From: Betaproteobacteria bacterium
GTDB taxonomy: Bacteria; Bdellovibrionota_B; Oligoflexia; Silvanigrellales; Silvanigrellaceae
DNA: 9,780 nt
Assembly (NCBI GenBank): GCA_016868315.1
Contig: VGHE01000024.1
Span: forward strand, 1-9,780
Reading direction: 5' to 3'
Below, piece by piece: positions 6,525 through 9,780 of this stretch. The position numbers and the translations under genes were made by a program. The notes below the pieces were generated by a model. It did not search any database and was not told the DNA's origin. It saw nothing but the letters and a program-made list of their open reading frames with translations. Numbering within the stretch: position 1 is the stretch's first letter; each line of letters begins with the position of its first letter.

Positions 6525-6553
6525 TATATAGCATGAATATTTATTTGCGGCAA
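6525..6553 (-). promoter_or_regulatory. Sigma70-type promoter for the secreted protein gene
   Basis: On the - strand: -35 TTGCCG (6548-6553), a 17-bp AT-rich spacer, and -10 TATATA (6525-6530), about 41 bp upstream of the ATG at 6484. Spacing is optimal and the -10 region close to consensus. Confidence 0.55.
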
Positions 6554-6619
6554 TCGATTCACCTCACTCTCGCGACTTTGAAGCAGTGCAGATGAAAACT
6601 CACAAATTCATCACAAAAC

Positions 6620-6647
6620 GAGGTTCACTTTTGAGTGTGCGAACCTC
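6620..6647. promoter_or_regulatory. Inverted repeat GAGGTTC-N14-GAACCTC upstream of the phosphatase gene
   Basis: Perfect 7-bp arms, extended if a bulge is allowed (TTCAC against GTGCGAA), lying 42 bp before the ATG at 6689. Position and symmetry suit an operator or a leader hairpin. A TTTTGAG motif occurs within the loop and again at 6654-6660. No Pho-box-like direct repeat was found, so phosphate control is not supported by the sequence. Confidence 0.35.
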
Positions 6648-6688
6648 AAATCATTTTTGAGCTTTGAATAGTTTTGGAGATCAGAAAA

Positions 6689-8380
6689 ATGAGCATCGAT
6701 AGACGAGAATTTCTGGCATCAGGCCTGTTTGCAACATTGGCCTCGGCACTGGGTTCATCGGAAGCGCTTGCGCGCACAGCGACCAAAGATAAGTCGGAAT
6801 CTCCCGCTATGCTCTCTAAAAAACCAGTCTCCAAGTCGGCGACCATGGGTGGTGGAGACCCCTTTCGAAAGGGCGCATTTCAACCACTTCCTTACACCGC
6901 AAAAGATGAGCTTTCCGTTGCAGAGGGATTCACCTGGTATTCAATCCTACGGGCTGGTGATGTTATCAATGCGAAGGGAGAGCGTGCGGGTGACTGCTGC
7001 GACTATCTCCATTTCGTACCTGGAGCATCGGTGAATCAGGGATTTCTGTGGGTGAATCACGAGTATCTTCTTGACAATGTGATTTACGGAAAATCCCTGA
7101 AGCCAGGAGACAAGACCAAGGAACAAGTCGATGCAGAAATGAAGCTCGTTGGCGGAAGTTATGTTGAGCTGGAGCGCCGCAAGCACACGAGTGGCCAGTG
7201 GAGATGGCAAGTTAAAGCGGATTCACGGCTTGCCTTTCGCTTGGATGCCAACACGCCCATTCCGGTGGTCGGTGCCGCCGGCGGACGCACGGCCTTGGGG
7301 ACTCTTGCAAACTGCTCGGGCGGGTATACTCCCTGGGGAACAATTCTGACAGCTGAAGAAAATTATGACGTTTACTTTGCCCAGCACGAAGGAACCTTTC
7401 GCGGCCACTATGGCTGGGGCAAATACTATCCTCGTTCTGAGGAAGACTACGGATGGGTCGTAGAGGTGAACCCACTCACGCAGTCGGCACGCAAACTCAC
7501 CGCACTCGGCCGCTTTGCTCACGAGGGTGCAACAGTCACACGCTCCAAGGATAATCGTGTGGTGGTCTACTTGGGCGATGATGCCAAAGGGCAATGTATT
7601 TACAAGTTTGTTTCAAGCCGAAAAATTACGGGGCAAGCCGACAAAGATGCCGATCTGTTGGTGGATGGAAATTTGTACGTAGCGAATTTGAGCAAAGGTG
7701 AATGGGTTCTTTTGAGCCCCGAGAATCCTATTCTGGCCAAAGACGAGCGCTTCAAGACATTGGCAAATATCCTCACACACACGCGCGAAGCTGCGAAGCT
7801 CGCGGGCGGAACCCGTTTGAATCGCCCGGAAGACATCAAGGTCGACCCTCTGAACGGGGATGTCTATTTTGCTCTCACGAACAACGCTGATGTGGGTGAT
7901 GTTTATGGAGCTGTAAACTTAATCCGCGAGAAGGAAAGCGACGCAGGCGCTCTGCAGTTTGCCTTTGAAACTTTCCTGGCGGGTGGGCCGCGCAATGGTA
8001 TGTCGTGCCCGGACAATCTGACCTTTGGACCTGGAAATACGCTGTGGGTCTGCACCGACATGAGCGCGAGTGCCATGGGGAAGGGTGCACTGAGCGAATT
8101 TTCCAGAAACTCCATGTTCAGACTTGAAGTTGATGCGTCGCACAGTGTCTTTGCACGTCACTTTATGCAGTCACCCCGCGATGCAGAGCTTACAGGACCG
8201 ACCTTCTTGCCAGATCAATCGGGTCTGCTTGTCAGCGTGCAGCATCCGGGTGAGGGTTCATTTTCTAAAGAGGGTGTTGGGCTGACAAGTCACTGGCCTG
8301 ATGGTGGTGAGAGCAAGCCTATCAGCACAGTTGTGTGTGTTGTTCCGACAGAAGGAAAAAAAGAGAGATTCTCAGTTTGA
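6689..8380 (+). CDS. phoX: PhoX-family (DUF839) Tat-exported phosphatase
   Basis: A 563-aa protein starting at the ATG preceded by GGAG (9 nt away); an upstream TTG at 6674 is less likely. The N-terminus has the twin-arginine motif S-I-D-R-R-E-F-L, a hydrophobic core, and A-L-A at 26-28 for cleavage, so it is expected to be exported folded by Tat. PhoX enzymes hydrolyse phosphate esters with an Fe/Ca cofactor in a beta-propeller. Family hallmarks are in order: NCSGGYTPWGTILTAEEN at 208-225 (the Cys and Glu being metal ligands in characterised PhoX), G-R-F-x-H-E-G-A at 274-281, L-N-R-P-E-D-I at 377-383, A-L-T-N-N at 395-399, and C-P-D-N-L at 440-444. Length is within the usual range for the family. 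It is monocistronic, ending in a strong terminator. Substrate preference cannot be told from the sequence. Confidence 0.88.
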   Translation: MSIDRREFLASGLFATLASALGSSEALARTATKDKSESPAMLSKKPVSKSATMGGGDPFRKGAFQPLPYTAKDELSVAEGFTWYSILRAGDVINAKGERAGDCCDYLHFVPGASVNQGFLWVNHEYLLDNVIYGKSLKPGDKTKEQVDAEMKLVGGSYVELERRKHTSGQWRWQVKADSRLAFRLDANTPIPVVGAAGGRTALGTLANCSGGYTPWGTILTAEENYDVYFAQHEGTFRGHYGWGKYYPRSEEDYGWVVEVNPLTQSARKLTALGRFAHEGATVTRSKDNRVVVYLGDDAKGQCIYKFVSSRKITGQADKDADLLVDGNLYVANLSKGEWVLLSPENPILAKDERFKTLANILTHTREAAKLAGGTRLNRPEDIKVDPLNGDVYFALTNNADVGDVYGAVNLIREKESDAGALQFAFETFLAGGPRNGMSCPDNLTFGPGNTLWVCTDMSASAMGKGALSEFSRNSMFRLEVDASHSVFARHFMQSPRDAELTGPTFLPDQSGLLVSVQHPGEGSFSKEGVGLTSHWPDGGESKPISTVVCVVPTEGKKERFSV

Positions 8381-8397
8381 GAATCTCTCTTTTTTTT
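8356..8397. terminator. Bidirectional intrinsic terminator
   Basis: A 13-bp perfect stem (8362-8374 pairing with 8378-8390) closed by a 3-base loop, with a run of T after it (8390-8397) and a matching run of A before it (8356-8362). It works on paper in both directions, ending the phosphatase transcript on + and the three-gene operon on -. The phosphatase stop codon TGA (8378-8380) lies in the right arm, directly after the loop, so ribosomes finishing the gene would cover the hairpin. Confidence 0.9.
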
Positions 8398-8426
8398 GAA
8401 CTCCGGCTGCGGGATGTAAAGGTAAA

Positions 8427-8858
8427 TTAGCGAAGTTTTTTGAGTATTTCTTGCGAAATTCCGATGAAAAGTTTGTCGTTGGCAAGAACCAAACTTGTGG
8501 CCCCAGAATCACCCTCATCGAAATAAACACAGACGCGCGCAAAATGCAGAAAATCTGGATGCAAATTCTTTTTTTCAACCCTCAGTGTCTGAGTTGCATT
8601 GGTTGAATATTTCGGGCAATGAGCGCTGGATTCCGCCGATTCTGAGATTACGATCTTATAGAGTGCAAGACGATCGAATGGAATCACCTCGAGGCTGTAA
8701 GATGCCGAATCATTCGGTGTGAGTATAATTTGTCCGTACTCGTTGTTAGACCCACGGTGTGGAATATTTCTTTCCGAAGATATTTTGGCGCTTTCTGATG
8801 CCGTTCCGCAAGCTGTGAGTACGGGAAAGAGAGTCATTGCTTGTTTCAGAGTGATCAT
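8427..8858 (-). CDS. Small lipoprotein of unknown function
   Basis: A 143-aa protein with a short type II signal peptide: hydrophobic residues 8-16 and the lipobox L-T-A-C with Cys17. Residue +2 is Gly, favouring outer-membrane sorting. The mature part is polar, with a beta-rich look and two further cysteines (in AHCPKY and VCVYF) about 28 residues apart, possibly a disulfide. The start at 8858 is chosen because AAGGAG lies 6 nt upstream and the lipobox then falls at the normal distance; an upstream ATG at 8909 would add 17 residues without a signal peptide. The ATG overlaps the stop of the peptidase-like gene (ATGA), so translation is probably coupled and the two products may work together at the envelope. 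Family not recognised. Confidence 0.8.
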   Translation of the reverse strand: MITLKQAMTLFPVLTACGTASESAKISSERNIPHRGSNNEYGQIILTPNDSASYSLEVIPFDRLALYKIVISESAESSAHCPKYSTNATQTLRVEKKNLHPDFLHFARVCVYFDEGDSGATSLVLANDKLFIGISQEILKKLR

Positions 8859-9607
8859 GGTGTCTCCTTCTTTTTTGGTCGAATGACTTGCAAATGAATA
8901 TTGTTCCAATCTGTCGGCACGTCAGGATACAGTTCAATGAGCTGCTCGATGAGCGATTCAACCGTGGTCACTTCGGGGCGCATTTTCTCAACCGGTCGTT
9001 CGTGTGAACCATCACCCCAAATCGGGCGTGGGCTAAAGCTCACAATAAGTTGTTCGCCAACAGCATTGGTTTTGCCCAGAAGCTGAACAACGTGGCTTGT
9101 TTCATCCATAAAGACGATGTCGCCCGCTTCGAGCTCTTTTGGCCAGGTGAGTTTTACATTGGCCCCGCGAACCTTGTAGCGAACTATGCCTACAGGTGTG
9201 CCGATGAACTCAGAGAGCTCTGCGCCTTCGCTTCTCTTCGCATAGAGCTCTTTCACGACATCGAGTGTCAGATGTTCGAGCCGCAGTGCGGTGTACAGAA
9301 CATACTCCCAGCAGTTCAGGCTCAAAGTGTTATTGAGTGGTGGCAGTGTGCGTATGCTTTTTGATTTCTTAATCCACGCAGCAAAAGGCTGGGCTCCCGC
9401 GTGCTTTGTACCGAAGGGTGCCCACACGGCCTGCGCCTTAGGCTCGCTTGTGAACCAAAGCAGCGGGTGAACGCTCTGTTGCTCGCATCTTTCATCTTCG
9501 CAGTGTTGAGCGGCATCCCGTATTGGGTGCAGAGCTTCTGCTAATGAGCTCTGCGAAAACAATGAGGTGAGGAGCGCTGAGAGGAGGGCAATAATCATCA
9601 GTTTCAC
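8855..9607 (-). CDS. Secreted NlpC/P60- or CHAP-like cysteine peptidase candidate
   Basis: About 250 aa with a Sec signal peptide (hydrophobic residues 3-18, cleavage near S-L-A-E-A). Two papain-like landmarks appear in the right order: N-C-W-E-Y-V-L (the Cys as candidate nucleophile, followed by a helix) and about 60 residues later E-A-G-D-I-V-F-M, then T-S-H-V-V-Q-L-L-G (the His as candidate base). G-D-I-V-F ... H-V-x-x-x-x-G is typical of cell-wall amidases and endopeptidases of the NlpC/P60 and CHAP groups. A role in peptidoglycan cleavage is therefore plausible, not proven; the N-terminal ~75 mature residues match nothing I know. GTG at 9607 was chosen because AAGAGG lies 5 nt upstream; GTG at 9613 would overlap that site. 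It is the middle gene of an operon: 44 bp after the upstream gene and overlapping the next by ATGA. Confidence 0.7.
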   Translation of the reverse strand: MKLMIIALLSALLTSLFSQSSLAEALHPIRDAAQHCEDERCEQQSVHPLLWFTSEPKAQAVWAPFGTKHAGAQPFAAWIKKSKSIRTLPPLNNTLSLNCWEYVLYTALRLEHLTLDVVKELYAKRSEGAELSEFIGTPVGIVRYKVRGANVKLTWPKELEAGDIVFMDETSHVVQLLGKTNAVGEQLIVSFSPRPIWGDGSHERPVEKMRPEVTTVESLIEQLIELYPDVPTDWNNIHLQVIRPKKKETP

Positions 9608-9651
9608 ACTCACCTCTTCGGGCGGAAGGTCAACTCATTTCCCTAGAAGAA

Positions 9652-9780
9652 TCAAATACGCTTCAATGGCTCAAGCATGTTTTTGTCTTCACACTTCTTT
9701 TTGAGCTTGTTGAATTTCTTCTGGGCATCCCCGTAGGCCTCTTCTGCTTTCTTCTTCTCGCCATCGTCTTCGAGGTGGCG
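9652..9780 (-). CDS. Lys/Glu-rich protein, C-terminal end (partial)
   Basis: The - strand is open from the window edge to a TGA at 9652-9654, giving the last 42 residues of a protein that starts outside the window. The composition is strongly charged (many Lys and Glu, with A-E-E-A-Y-G-D-A-Q-K-K-F), typical of an alpha-helical or coiled-coil tail, with one Cys. The frame is in the same direction as the peptidase-like gene and 44 bp upstream of it with no terminator between, so it is probably the first visible gene of that operon. Nothing more can be said about function. Confidence 0.65.
   Translation of the reverse strand, partial: RHLEDDGEKKKAEEAYGDAQKKFNKLKKKCEDKNMLEPLKRI

Noticed and set aside
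6560-6688. Pho box upstream of the PhoX gene
   Set aside because: No pair of 7-bp direct repeats with 4-bp spacing resembling CTGTCAT could be found.
8859-8909. Upstream start for the small lipoprotein
   Set aside because: It would bury the signal peptide 17 residues in, has no ribosome site, and ignores the AAGGAG placed before the ATG at 8858.

Overview
The window looks like a roughly 50% GC chromosome segment from a Gram-negative bacterium. The signs are two types of lipobox lipoprotein, several Sec-type signal peptides and a twin-arginine signal on a PhoX-type phosphatase. A predatory or deltaproteobacterial-like lineage such as Bdellovibrionota would fit the many uncharacterised secreted proteins, but that is a guess from style and no marker gene is present.

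Left part (1-3613): a 1601-bp block is present twice in direct orientation (1-1601 and 1763-3363) with no difference I could find. Each copy carries a + strand 141-codon ORF of unknown function and, convergent with a 3-bp gap, a - strand 382-aa lipoprotein gene. The block ends just upstream of the lipoprotein Shine-Dalgarno, so both lipoprotein copies keep the same ribosome site but sit behind unrelated upstream DNA (104 bp and 192 bp). Beyond each spacer lies the same 58-bp sequence (1706-1763 and 3556-3613; one mismatch). Read on the - strand, this 58-mer is the 3' end of a minimal nucleotidyltransferase (MNT) gene. The duplication junction therefore falls inside an MNT gene end.

Middle (3586-5682): a stretch of broken genes. 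On the - strand are the remains of a HEPN-MNT (HI0074/HI0073-type) toxin-antitoxin pair: a HEPN N-terminus with a frameshift, joined directly to an MNT C-terminal two-thirds with a TGA in its glycine-rich motif. Divergently, a secreted-protein gene (start 4047) has an in-frame TGA after 33 codons. Around 4600 it runs out of frame into the C-terminal, multi-membrane-span half of a GT-C-type glycosyltransferase or mannosyltransferase-like protein.

Right part (5735-9780): intact genes. A secreted cysteine-containing protein of unknown function (-) is divergent from a Tat-exported PhoX/DUF839 phosphatase (+). The phosphatase stop codon lies next to the loop of a strong bidirectional terminator. 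Converging on that terminator is a - strand operon of three genes: a Lys/Glu-rich protein cut by the window edge, a secreted NlpC/P60-like cysteine peptidase candidate, and a small lipoprotein. The last two overlap by ATGA. No tRNA, rRNA, CRISPR array or intact insertion sequence was seen.

The unusual item is the left and middle region: an exact tandem duplication of a lipoprotein cassette whose junctions coincide with remnants of HEPN-MNT toxin-antitoxin genes. The right part is ordinary envelope and export biology.
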